NCBI GenBank assembly: GCA_012727675.1
Contig: JAAYGR010000048.1
Span: forward strand, 1 to 33,787
Direction of reading: 5' to 3'
DNA from: Bacillota bacterium
GTDB taxonomy: Bacteria > Bacillota > Limnochordia > DTU087
DNA length: 33,787 nucleotides
Below the pieces are notes generated by a model that saw only the letters and a list, made by a program, of their open reading frames with translations, searched no databases and was not told the DNA's origin. How positions within the stretch are numbered: the stretch's first letter is position 1; every line of letters begins with the position of its first letter. Below, in pieces: positions 9,947 through 17,950 of the stretch. The translations under genes and the position numbers were made by a program.

Positions 9947-11220
9947 TTGTAGGCAGCGGCGGCAGGGAACATGCCATTACGCTGAAGCTTGTGCAGAGTC
10001 CAAAGGTAGACGCAGTATGGTGTTATCCAGGGAATGCCGGCATGGCTCAGGCAGCCCGGATCCCCAAACTAGATAGTTCCGACGCCAATACCTTGGCTGA
10101 ATTTGCCGAAGGTCAAGGCATTGATTTGACCATTGTGGGACCGGAAGGGTACCTGGCAGAGGGGATCGTGGATGTCTTTCGTTCTAGGGGACTGTGTATA
10201 GTCGGCCCCAGCCAGTCTGCTGCCCGAATCGAAAGCAGCAAAGTCTTTGCTAAGGGACTTATGGAGAAGTACGGGATACCTACAGCAGCCTATCGGGTCT
10301 TCAGTGAATACCAAGAAGCCAAGGGGTATATCGAAGAAATGGGAGCACCCATTGTGATCAAAGCCGATGGCTTAGCGGCCGGCAAAGGAGTAGTAGTGGC
10401 AGAGGATGTGGAAACCGCTTTAGAGGCAGTTCGGGTTACCCTTTCTGGCCAGCGGGTGGGAGAAGCCGGCAGGCGCATCGTAGTAGAAGAGTTCATGGAA
10501 GGTCAAGAAGTATCAATCCTCGCGCTCTATGACGGGAAGACCTGTGTGCCGCTGGTGCCCAGCCAGGATCATAAGGCTGTGGGTGATGGAGATCAGGGGC
10601 CCAATACCGGCGGCATGGGGGCTTACAGCCCTGTGCCGGTGGTAGATGAGGCTTTACAGCGGGAGATCTGCCAATCCATCCTGCTTCCCACCCTGGAAGC
10701 TCTGCATAAGGAAGGGGTTACCTACACAGGGGTGCTTTACGCAGGGTTGATGCTGACAAAGGCCGGCCCTAAGGTGGTAGAGTTTAACTGTCGCTTCGGT
10801 GATCCTGAGACCCAGGCATTGATGCCTAGGCTGAGGACAGATTTGGCTGAGGTGCTGCTGGCTGTTGGTGAAGGACGCCTGGCTTCGCTGCCACCTTTGG
10901 AGTGGGATCCCAGGGCTTGTGTTTCCGTTATAGCTGCATCCCAGGGATATCCCGGTCCCCATGATACTGGTTTTCCCATTGTGGGTCTGGATGCAGTAGA
11001 GAAGATGGATGATGTTTTCGTGTATCACGGAGCAACTGCCCTCCGGGGTGATGAGATCGTTACTGCCGGGGGCCGGGTACTCAGCATTTCTGCCTTGGGT
11101 GATGATATCCAAGGGGCAAGAGATCGAGCCTACGAGGCAATTGCGAAGCTGGATTTTGAAAATATGTACTATAGAAAGGATATCGCCTGGAGAGCTCTAG
11201 ACCAAGGAAAAGTGGACTAG
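9934..11220 (+). CDS. purD: Phosphoribosylamine-glycine ligase
   Basis: ORF 9907..11220; start ATG 9934 (MQVLVVGSGGREHAI); ATP-grasp features KADGLAAGKGVVVA, NTGGMGAYSPVP. Confidence 0.95.
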   Translation: MQVLVVGSGGREHAITLKLVQSPKVDAVWCYPGNAGMAQAARIPKLDSSDANTLAEFAEGQGIDLTIVGPEGYLAEGIVDVFRSRGLCIVGPSQSAARIESSKVFAKGLMEKYGIPTAAYRVFSEYQEAKGYIEEMGAPIVIKADGLAAGKGVVVAEDVETALEAVRVTLSGQRVGEAGRRIVVEEFMEGQEVSILALYDGKTCVPLVPSQDHKAVGDGDQGPNTGGMGAYSPVPVVDEALQREICQSILLPTLEALHKEGVTYTGVLYAGLMLTKAGPKVVEFNCRFGDPETQALMPRLRTDLAEVLLAVGEGRLASLPPLEWDPRACVSVIAASQGYPGPHDTGFPIVGLDAVEKMDDVFVYHGATALRGDEIVTAGGRVLSISALGDDIQGARDRAYEAIAKLDFENMYYRKDIAWRALDQGKVD

Positions 11221-11260
11221 GCGGCTTGCAGCGGCGGTTTTGATACTGAAGGAACCGAAG

Positions 11261-11299
11261 AAGATAACCCCGGGTGTTGGGGCCCGGGGCTTTATCTTT
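11261..11299 (+). terminator. Putative hairpin/terminator after purD
   Basis: AAGATAA-CCCCGGG ... CCCGGGG-CT-TTATCTT stem; only a weak T-rich tail. Confidence 0.45.
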
Positions 11300-11525
11300 G
11301 ATGGTAAGCGTTTTCTTGGCTGCAGGTGTTTTTCGCAAGAGAAATCAGAAGCTCCGGGAAAGGCTATCTGGATGATTCCGCTGTATGATCTGGTGGAGCC
11401 GCTGGTACAAGATATGATATACTATTAGAAACATCGATTCTTTATTTACCTTTTGGCGAAGAATGTCGAGGGATTGGGGGCTTTAACGGCCGGCTTCGCT
11501 TGGGGAGGACAGGGGGGAGCTGCCC

Positions 11526-12158
11526 TTGAATCTGCTTATAGTTGCCGATGATGTCGATCCATTGCTGTATGATTATTATCGCCCAGAGCGATTTCCACCC
11601 ATTGACTTGATTCTTTCTTGTGGAGACTTGAAGCAGTGGTATCTGTCCTATCTGATGTCGACCTTTAATGCTCCTTTATACTACGTGCGGGGCAATCACG
11701 ATACATCCTATGCTGACAATCCCCCCGATGGAGGAGAGAACATCCACGGTAAGATAGTTAACTACAAAGGCATCAGAATTATGGGTTTTGAGGGAAGCCA
11801 GGTATACACCCGGGAAGCAGTGCAGTACACCGAGCGGGAAATGTATTGGACATACCAGTTCATGAGATTTCAGATCTGGCGCCATCGGGGAGTGGATATC
11901 GTGCTCACCCACAGTCCTCCAGAGGGCATCCATGACATGGACAACGTAACCCATAAGGGTTTTCGGGTGTTTAATCACATTATCAAGAAACACCGCCCAA
12001 AGTACCACATCCACGGCCATACCCATCTCAACTACGGCCGCAACCAGGAGCGGGTAACACAGGTTGAGGATACATATGTCATCAACGCGTACGGCTTTTA
12101 CATCTTAAATTACGAAAAGGGTCCGGAAGGAAGCGGCCGCTACCAGACCCCACGATAG
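11526..12158 (+). CDS. Metallophosphoesterase family protein
   Basis: TTG start; DLILSCGDL, YYVRGNHD, VLTHSPPEG, HIHGHTHL. Confidence 0.85.
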   Translation: MNLLIVADDVDPLLYDYYRPERFPPIDLILSCGDLKQWYLSYLMSTFNAPLYYVRGNHDTSYADNPPDGGENIHGKIVNYKGIRIMGFEGSQVYTREAVQYTEREMYWTYQFMRFQIWRHRGVDIVLTHSPPEGIHDMDNVTHKGFRVFNHIIKKHRPKYHIHGHTHLNYGRNQERVTQVEDTYVINAYGFYILNYEKGPEGSGRYQTPR

Positions 12159-12159
12159 C

Positions 12160-12248
12160 TCGGTATCAGCCGTGCGCGGCCGTCTCGGTATCAGCCTGGC
12201 AGCCTCGAAGCAGCGACCTTAGTATCAACTGGCGGCCCCGGTATTGGC
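12160..12248 (+). repeat. Short degenerate repeats of TCGGTATCAGCC
   Basis: TCGGTATCAGCC at 12160-12171 and 12185-12196 exactly; decayed copies TTAGTATCAAC (12219-12229) and CCGGTATTGGC (12238-12248). Confidence 0.6.
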
Positions 12249-13199
12249 AATATCCTGCCACTTGCGGCATCTATCTCCCCAGCGGGCAAGCACTATTTTT
12301 CCCTGCTTTATTTCGACGATTTCACAGTGGTTGGGGCATCCATTGCACTCAAAGCTTCTGGTGGCAAACTCAAGTTCACTGGCGCCGAAGCCTCGGAATA
12401 GTGTTTTCTTGCCCTGAGCTGCATTTTCTTTAGCTAGCAGCGCCATTCCCAAGGCTCCCATTACCGCGAAATGCTCTGGGACAATGACCGGAACTCCTAG
12501 TTCCTTTTCAAAGGCGTGTCTGATGCCCTGATTAGCGGCAACGCCCCCTTGAAAGGCGATGGGGGGAACAACCGGCTTGCCCTGGCCGACGTTATTTAGA
12601 TAGTTCCTCACCAAGGCTTCACACAATCCCGCGATAATATCCGGTGCTGAATGGCCCATCTGCTGTTTGTGGATCATGTCGGATTCTGCAAAAACCGAGC
12701 AGCGGCCTGCGATCCTAACTGGCTGCTTGCTCTTTAGAGCCAAGGCCCCAAACTCTTCAATGGGAATGCCCAGCCGATCGGCCTGGTGATCAAGGAAAGA
12801 GCCTGTGCCTGCTGAACAAACTGTGTTCATGGCAAAATCTACCACAACGCCGTCGCGGATAATGATCATTTTTGAATCCTGGCCGCCGATCTCCACCACA
12901 GTCTGTACATCGGGTATGCAGTGCATGGCTGCTACGGCGTGGGCCGTGATCTCATTCTTTACTATATCTGCCCCTAGAATAACTCCCGTAAGCTGGCGGG
13001 CTGAACCGGTGGCGCCCACCCCCATGATAGAGAGGGAAGAGGGGATCTCCTTTTCCAACATGCTCAGACCGTTTTGGATCGCTTGAATAGGTTGACCCTG
13101 GGTCCGAATATACAGATCGGCCAGTACCTGGTCATGTTCATCAATCAGGACGAAATTGGTGCTGACTGAACCGACATCGACTCCTAGATATGCGTTCAA
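12225..13199 (-). CDS. BadF/BadG/BcrA/HgdC-type ATPase (acyl-CoA dehydratase activase family)
   Basis: GVDVGSVSTNFVLID, VEIGGQDSKMI, NTVCSAGTGSFLDHQADRLG, IAGRCSVFAESDMIHKQQ; extra C-terminal CNGCPNHC...C. Confidence 0.9.
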   Translation of the reverse strand: MNAYLGVDVGSVSTNFVLIDEHDQVLADLYIRTQGQPIQAIQNGLSMLEKEIPSSLSIMGVGATGSARQLTGVILGADIVKNEITAHAVAAMHCIPDVQTVVEIGGQDSKMIIIRDGVVVDFAMNTVCSAGTGSFLDHQADRLGIPIEEFGALALKSKQPVRIAGRCSVFAESDMIHKQQMGHSAPDIIAGLCEALVRNYLNNVGQGKPVVPPIAFQGGVAANQGIRHAFEKELGVPVIVPEHFAVMGALGMALLAKENAAQGKKTLFRGFGASELEFATRSFECNGCPNHCEIVEIKQGKIVLARWGDRCRKWQDIANTGAAS

Positions 13200-14302
13200 G
13201 CGGTTTCACCTCTTGTTCTTGCCATTCTATTCCGTCTCATCCTGAGAAGGTCTACAAAGGCCTCCAAGCGGGTAGCAATACCTGCTTTTCCAGTCTGTTC
13301 ATCCAGCATGAGGGTCAAAACCGGGATATCCAACTCTTTGCTGACCCTCGGCATAATGCTCTTAGCCACTATCTCCGGAATGCAGGTAAAGGGGGCAAGC
13401 TGCACAACTCCATCAAAGCCTCTCTTGGCGTAAAGGACAGTCTCACCGATGCTTGTTTGGCCGTGGCCGCCGACCAGTTCAGGCAGATAGGGCCCAGCTG
13501 CCTTCTTTGCGCTGCGTTCTGCCTCCACCCGGAAGGTGTCCAGTAGGGTATTTTCCGTGACCCAATTGGTGAGGAAGATGGAGCGATTCACATAAACCCC
13601 CATATGGCCCAGTGTTTCTACAACATCGAGATTAACAAAGGGCTCAAGGACAACATAAATCTCCCCGATAACTCCCACTTTCAAAGGCTGATAGTCATAA
13701 TCCTTGGGCATTTCCTTGAACCGCTTGAGGAAGGCTGCTGTCACATTCTTAACCTCTTTTACCGAGTCGGCTCTATCGATTGCCTTAATCCCTTGAGATA
13801 AGATGCGGCTTGTTGTTCCCTTTTCCAGCTCCAGGGGCCTAACCCGGTGGCTCTCACGTTCTAGAGCATCTAGGGCAAGGAGCTTCTGCCACGCCAGCCA
13901 AGCACAGGCTGCGAATTTGGGGAAGCTGACCTTCACCAGGTCTCGGATTATGCGGTATGTCTGCATTAAGTGGCCCCGGGGCGGTTCAAAGGTGATGACC
14001 CTCACATCGTAGCCCAGCTGTTCCTTAAGGATCCTGCCTTGCAGCTGGGTATAATACCCGGCTCGGCAAGGCCCTACACCTCCAGAGGAGATTATTGTAT
14101 CGGCCCCCAGCTTCAGTGCCTCCAGGTAAGTTCCCAGGAGCACCTTAAAGGGCAGGCAGGCAAATTCCGGTGAGTACTTGGTCCCGAGATCTAAAGTGCG
14201 CTTAGTCGGGGGAGGAGGAAGTACTACCTCATGGCCCATTCCTTCCACCAAGGTCTTGAAGGCTATCCAAGAGGTCCCCATATGGGGGAAGGTTATTCTC
14301 AT
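13196..14302 (-). CDS. 2-hydroxyacyl-CoA dehydratase-activase-related protein (DUF2229-like), copy 1
   Basis: MRITFPHMGTSWIAFKTLVEGMGHEVVLPPPPTKRTLDLG...ACLPFKVLLG...SGGVGPCRAGYYTQLQ; 4-nt overlap with the ATPase gene. Confidence 0.8.
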   Translation of the reverse strand: MRITFPHMGTSWIAFKTLVEGMGHEVVLPPPPTKRTLDLGTKYSPEFACLPFKVLLGTYLEALKLGADTIISSGGVGPCRAGYYTQLQGRILKEQLGYDVRVITFEPPRGHLMQTYRIIRDLVKVSFPKFAACAWLAWQKLLALDALERESHRVRPLELEKGTTSRILSQGIKAIDRADSVKEVKNVTAAFLKRFKEMPKDYDYQPLKVGVIGEIYVVLEPFVNLDVVETLGHMGVYVNRSIFLTNWVTENTLLDTFRVEAERSAKKAAGPYLPELVGGHGQTSIGETVLYAKRGFDGVVQLAPFTCIPEIVAKSIMPRVSKELDIPVLTLMLDEQTGKAGIATRLEAFVDLLRMRRNRMARTRGETA

Positions 14303-15357
14303 TGTCTAACACCCCTTTTGCGCACCAGCATATCGGTAAAAGCCTCAAGTCTGGTGAGAATGCCGGCCCTACCTGTGTGTTCATCAAGACACAGTGACAG
14401 ATACGGTATGCGGCCGTGTTTTTGGCAATCCAGCTCCAGCAGTTTATCCACCATGGCATCGGGACCGCAGGCAAAGGCCGTAAGGTGAATTACTCCATCC
14501 ACCATGTTTTCCTGAAAGAAATAGTAAACAGATCTGATTACTTGGTTGCTGTAGTACCAAAACAAATACTTGGGCTGCTTCTTAGCCTGGGCTTGGCGGG
14601 CCTTAGCGGGAACCATCTCGGGTGTCAGGATGGAGACACCAAGGCGTTTCAAGGTGTCCAGGAGCCCACAGTTGATGAACTCATCGTAGATCATGTATGG
14701 ATAACCCACTACAGCTAAGCATATATTGCTATTCTGTAATTCTGAGGATCGAGCCGATGATGATTTAGCGGAGGCAATGCTGCTCTTAACATCAGAAGGT
14801 GTTTTCTTTTCACCCTTAACGGATGCTGCCAACTTATCCAGGAGCGATACGGCTTCTTCCGGCAGCATCCTGCTGGTCAAGAGCTCTTCGTAGTATTGCT
14901 TGACCTTTACAGACTTGCGGTAGGCCAGAAGGGCGTGCCGGTATCCTGCTCCCAGCACCTCGGCCACCTTCATCCAGGCCTTGGCCGGTGCGAAACGACC
15001 GTCTCTGACATCGAAGCGGGGAGTCAAGAGGGGCGGAATCCCCTTAACAGATGACTTGATCATATCGGGTAGACCGAGAAACTTTGGACAAAGGGTAGCA
15101 TCATGGTCGAGACCAACAATCCTTGGTACAAAGATATAGTCGACTTTGCCGGCTAAGCTGGCCACATGGCCGTGATAAACCTTGATGGGGATACATGCGT
15201 CGGTTACCGTGTCCCTGATACCCTCATTAACAATGTGCTTGTTGGTAAGCGGACTTAGTATAACTTCTGCTCCAAGCTCTTCAAAAAACGTCTTCCACTG
15301 CGGATAAAAGGAGTAGTAAGCCAGTGCTCTCGGAATACCGATACGAATCGCCATCAC
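14299..15357 (-). CDS. 2-hydroxyacyl-CoA dehydratase-activase-related protein (DUF2229-like), copy 2
   Basis: IRIGIPRALAYYSFYPQWKTFFEELGAEVILSPLTNKHIVNEG...DACIPIKVYHGHV...FACGPDAMVDKLLEL...LCLDEHTGRAG; GTG 15357 or ATG 15354 start; 4-nt overlap with copy 1. Confidence 0.8.
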   Translation of the reverse strand: MMAIRIGIPRALAYYSFYPQWKTFFEELGAEVILSPLTNKHIVNEGIRDTVTDACIPIKVYHGHVASLAGKVDYIFVPRIVGLDHDATLCPKFLGLPDMIKSSVKGIPPLLTPRFDVRDGRFAPAKAWMKVAEVLGAGYRHALLAYRKSVKVKQYYEELLTSRMLPEEAVSLLDKLAASVKGEKKTPSDVKSSIASAKSSSARSSELQNSNICLAVVGYPYMIYDEFINCGLLDTLKRLGVSILTPEMVPAKARQAQAKKQPKYLFWYYSNQVIRSVYYFFQENMVDGVIHLTAFACGPDAMVDKLLELDCQKHGRIPYLSLCLDEHTGRAGILTRLEAFTDMLVRKRGVRQ

Positions 15358-15364
15358 TCAACCT

Positions 15365-15449
15365 CCCCTAACTTCAACTTACTTCTAGATAAGGTTGGAA
15401 AAGCCTGCCTGTAGAGGCATTTTTCGACAGTTGATGTTGAAGCTAGGGG
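15365..15449 (-). promoter_or_regulatory. Long-range stem in the 5' leader of the activase operon, 3' arm overlapping the SD
   Basis: CCCCTAACTTCAAC (15365-15378) versus GTTGAAGCTAGGGG (15436-15449): 14-bp complement, one pair G-U in minus-strand RNA. The arm supplies GGGG of the GGGGAGG SD; inner hairpin TGCCT-ctac-AGGCA. Confidence 0.5.
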
Positions 15450-15466
15450 CATTGAAAAACTAGGGG

Positions 15467-15491
15467 TCGGCCGCCTTGCCGTGGCGGCCGA
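15467..15491 (-). terminator. Hairpin downstream of the lipoprotein gene, possible terminator
   Basis: Perfect TCGGCCGCC-7nt-GGCGGCCGA stem; minus-strand T5 lies ~8 nt after the stem. Confidence 0.45.
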
Positions 15492-15522
15492 GAAGGGTTA
15501 CGGCAGAGTCCTGAGGCACAAG

Positions 15523-16629
15523 TCACGGTCCTGGTCTATCGATGGTTGTTGGTATCCATTCAACATTCACCGGGTGACTGCGGATGCTCTCATTACCGCC
15601 TTTATCAACACTGGATACTGCAACCTGTATCGAGACAACCTCATCTTCCCAGTGGGAGGATGGCTCCGGCAGGTACAGATACGAAGTCTGCTGGCTGGAT
15701 ACCACGGCAACCAGCTGAAAACCGGCAAAGGGATCTGTCTGGACATAGATCTTGTAACCATGTAGATCGTTTTCCACCGGCACCACCGGGTCCCAGGAGA
15801 TTAGGATCCCATCCTCCTGCGCAAGAGTGTTGACATGGGCGGGAGGAGGGGGAGGGGCGTCAATATAGCCGATAATCTCGACACAGCCCCAAGCAGGGTT
15901 CCAGTTTACCTCAGTAGTCTGGCCCGGCCGGATGGTGACAGTCTCCCAAGGACTCTGATAAATCCGGTTGTAGCTGTGGAAGGTATTCTTGTACAGCTCT
16001 ATCCGAAGATCGTGGGTCTTAGGAGTAAGGCGGTCTATTTCCACTGTAACAATAGAGGAGTCCTCCCGGGTAAACTCTTTGACTACTTCTGATTGCTCAC
16101 CAGTGCCGATGATAATTCTACCTTTTACTTGCTCATAACCCTCAAAATCGCTGATATCCAAGTGGATGACAAGCACTCCAGGAGCAGCCCGGAGCGGCAG
16201 CTCAACACTGGCGGTTTTGCCTTCCTGGACAAGTACACTGGCAGTGCCTAAGTAGGTTAAATCTCCCCGCTGGCTGTATACCTTCACTTCCAGCTCCCAG
16301 GTGCCGATGAGTACCTTAGGGAAGCTGCCTGCGGCGGTCATGGTAGCAAGATCAACTGCAAGCTCCCGTTCAAGGATGTGACTGCCCCGGGTGAGGACGG
16401 CTTTGACTTGGCCGATGGGGGCGTCACCCGCCATGGTTGAAGCGAGCAGTGCCTTTACAGCAACACCTCCGGTGGGTCCGGTAAGGGGTGGGTCAGGGGA
16501 GGAGATTCTTTGTCCAGGCCCCCCGAAGCAGCCGCTAAGAAGGGTACTGACAGCGACAATTACATTGACAAAAAGGATAATCCTTCGCCGGGAGAACCTG
16601 CCTTTGGACCTAAGTACATCTCGTGACAT
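15523..16629 (-). CDS. Lipoprotein with C-terminal fibronectin type III-like domain
   Basis: Signal peptide with lipobox VSTLLSGC; C-terminal ...NTLAQEDGILISWDPVVPVENDLHGYKIYVQ...VAVSSVDKGGNES typical of FN3. Confidence 0.75.
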   Translation of the reverse strand: MSRDVLRSKGRFSRRRIILFVNVIVAVSTLLSGCFGGPGQRISSPDPPLTGPTGGVAVKALLASTMAGDAPIGQVKAVLTRGSHILERELAVDLATMTAAGSFPKVLIGTWELEVKVYSQRGDLTYLGTASVLVQEGKTASVELPLRAAPGVLVIHLDISDFEGYEQVKGRIIIGTGEQSEVVKEFTREDSSIVTVEIDRLTPKTHDLRIELYKNTFHSYNRIYQSPWETVTIRPGQTTEVNWNPAWGCVEIIGYIDAPPPPPAHVNTLAQEDGILISWDPVVPVENDLHGYKIYVQTDPFAGFQLVAVVSSQQTSYLYLPEPSSHWEDEVVSIQVAVSSVDKGGNESIRSHPVNVEWIPTTIDRPGP

Positions 16630-16634
16630 AAAAA

Positions 16635-16669
16635 ATCGCCTCCTTGACCCCTTAGGGCAAGGCGGCGAT
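16635..16669 (-). promoter_or_regulatory. Terminator-like hairpin containing the SD of the lipoprotein gene
   Basis: Minus strand ATCGCCgCCTTGcCCCTAAGGGGTCAAGGAGGCGAT followed by TTTTTT and directly by ATG (16629). Confidence 0.65.
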
Positions 16670-16673
16670 CAAT

Positions 16674-16698
16674 GCACAGGGAGACAGACTTCCTGTGC
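16674..16698 (-). promoter_or_regulatory. 5'-proximal hairpin of the lipoprotein mRNA leader
   Basis: Minus strand GCACAGG-11nt-CCTGTGC, perfect 7-bp stem at or near the predicted +1. Confidence 0.5.
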
Positions 16699-16702
16699 CT
16701 TC

Positions 16703-16731
16703 AGTATAGAAGGTGAGATTAGTGCTGTCAA
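16703..16731 (-). promoter_or_regulatory. SigA-type promoter for the lipoprotein gene
   Basis: Minus strand TTGACA (16731-16726) - 17 nt - TATACT (16708-16703). Confidence 0.8.
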
Positions 16732-16741
16732 GTACTGCCGA

Positions 16742-17881
16742 TTATTCCGAACCAACGGCAGCAAAGGGGTTCTTATCCAGTGAGGCTATGAGCTTCTCCT
16801 TGTCTACGTGGGTGTAGATAGTAGTTGTAGAAATGTGCTCATGGCCGAGAAGCCGCATTAGTGTTCGCAAATCCTCGCCGTTTAGGTAAAGGGCAGTAGC
16901 AAAGGTGTGGCGGAGTTTGTGGGGTGTCAGCATCAATTTCTTGCTGTCCGGCAGGTCGGTGAGCTGCACGTAATCCTTTAGCTTCTGCTGAATAGCTCTG
17001 GGAGTAATCCTGGTGTATTTGTTTCCGAGAAAAAGGGCCATCCTGTGCCGGCCTTCGGCTTTGTGGCCGGGACGCACCTTCTTGTATTCGGTTACTGCTT
17101 CCCTCACTGCTGGAGGCACCGGGACAGGCCGATTCCTGCCGCCTTTGCCGCCGGTAACCCTATAGAACTCGGTGTCGGGGCCTATGTCATCGACATTCAT
17201 TTGCACAACTTCTCCAATCCTAAGGCCCATACTCAGCATAATAAGAAAAATGGCATAATCTCGCTGGTCGCCGTGCTGCCGGACAGTATCTAGAAAGATT
17301 AGGGCCTCCTGAGCAGTCAAATGCATGGGAGCTTCATTGCGGTGAATCGTCTTGGTCTGGAGATCTCTAGTCAAAGACGGATCCGACAGCATCTGATGGT
17401 CAAAAAGGTAGGTGAAAAACCGCTTAACCGCCGTTATTTTGCGGTTGAGGGTAGTTTGGGTATAACCTAAGGTTTCCTTTAGAAATAGGAAGTATCCAAC
17501 GAGATCGTCAGCTGTAACAGTCTCAAGATCAACGGTAAAACTATCCAGCAGCCGGCTGGCCTCAGGCCCTAATCGATTATCATTGGCCTCAAGGGCAGTC
17601 TCCAGCCTATGATACGCCGTCCTATCCTGGGGCGGAGTTACGCAGTGGGCTCGGCTTAGGACAAGATGCAGCTTGAGAAGGCGAAGATCTGATCGATAAG
17701 CCTTGGCTGTATTAAGGCTCCTATTGATGCCCAACGCGGCGATAAATCTTTCGAGTTGAAGGTCAAAGTCTAACACAGGGAATACCTCCGGTATATCCAT
17801 TATGTAATTATGTAATGATGATTCGCTGCGGCCCGGGGCGGCTCCTTGGTCTTGATTGATTCTACCGGGAGGGACCTGCAA
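16742..17881 (-). CDS. Tyrosine recombinase (XerC/XerD-like)
   Basis: GLRIGE (R), GGKGGRNRPVPVP (K), LTPHKLRHTFATAL (HxxR), LLGHEHISTTTIYTHV (H...Y). True start probably at internal ATG (MDIPEVF...). Confidence 0.87.
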   Translation of the reverse strand: MQVPPGRINQDQGAAPGRSESSLHNYIMDIPEVFPVLDFDLQLERFIAALGINRSLNTAKAYRSDLRLLKLHLVLSRAHCVTPPQDRTAYHRLETALEANDNRLGPEASRLLDSFTVDLETVTADDLVGYFLFLKETLGYTQTTLNRKITAVKRFFTYLFDHQMLSDPSLTRDLQTKTIHRNEAPMHLTAQEALIFLDTVRQHGDQRDYAIFLIMLSMGLRIGEVVQMNVDDIGPDTEFYRVTGGKGGRNRPVPVPPAVREAVTEYKKVRPGHKAEGRHRMALFLGNKYTRITPRAIQQKLKDYVQLTDLPDSKKLMLTPHKLRHTFATALYLNGEDLRTLMRLLGHEHISTTTIYTHVDKEKLIASLDKNPFAAVGSE

Positions 17882-17908
17882 GCGAGCCGTGGGAGAGCCT
17901 GCGTCCAG

Positions 17909-17950
17909 TGTTTGTCTGAGTGCTTATCTGATTGATGTTTATCTGATTGA
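17909..17950 (+). repeat. Short tandem repeat (15-bp unit)
   Basis: TGCTTATCTGATTGA / TGTTTATCTGATTGA adjacent, preceded by partial TGTTTGTCTGAG. Confidence 0.7.

Noticed and set aside
11240-11428. 62-aa ORF after purD
   Set aside because: Covers the terminator-like hairpin, no RBS or domain; probably non-coding.
12160-12248. CRISPR-like repeat array
   Set aside because: Only two exact 12-bp units with short irregular spacing; not a CRISPR array.
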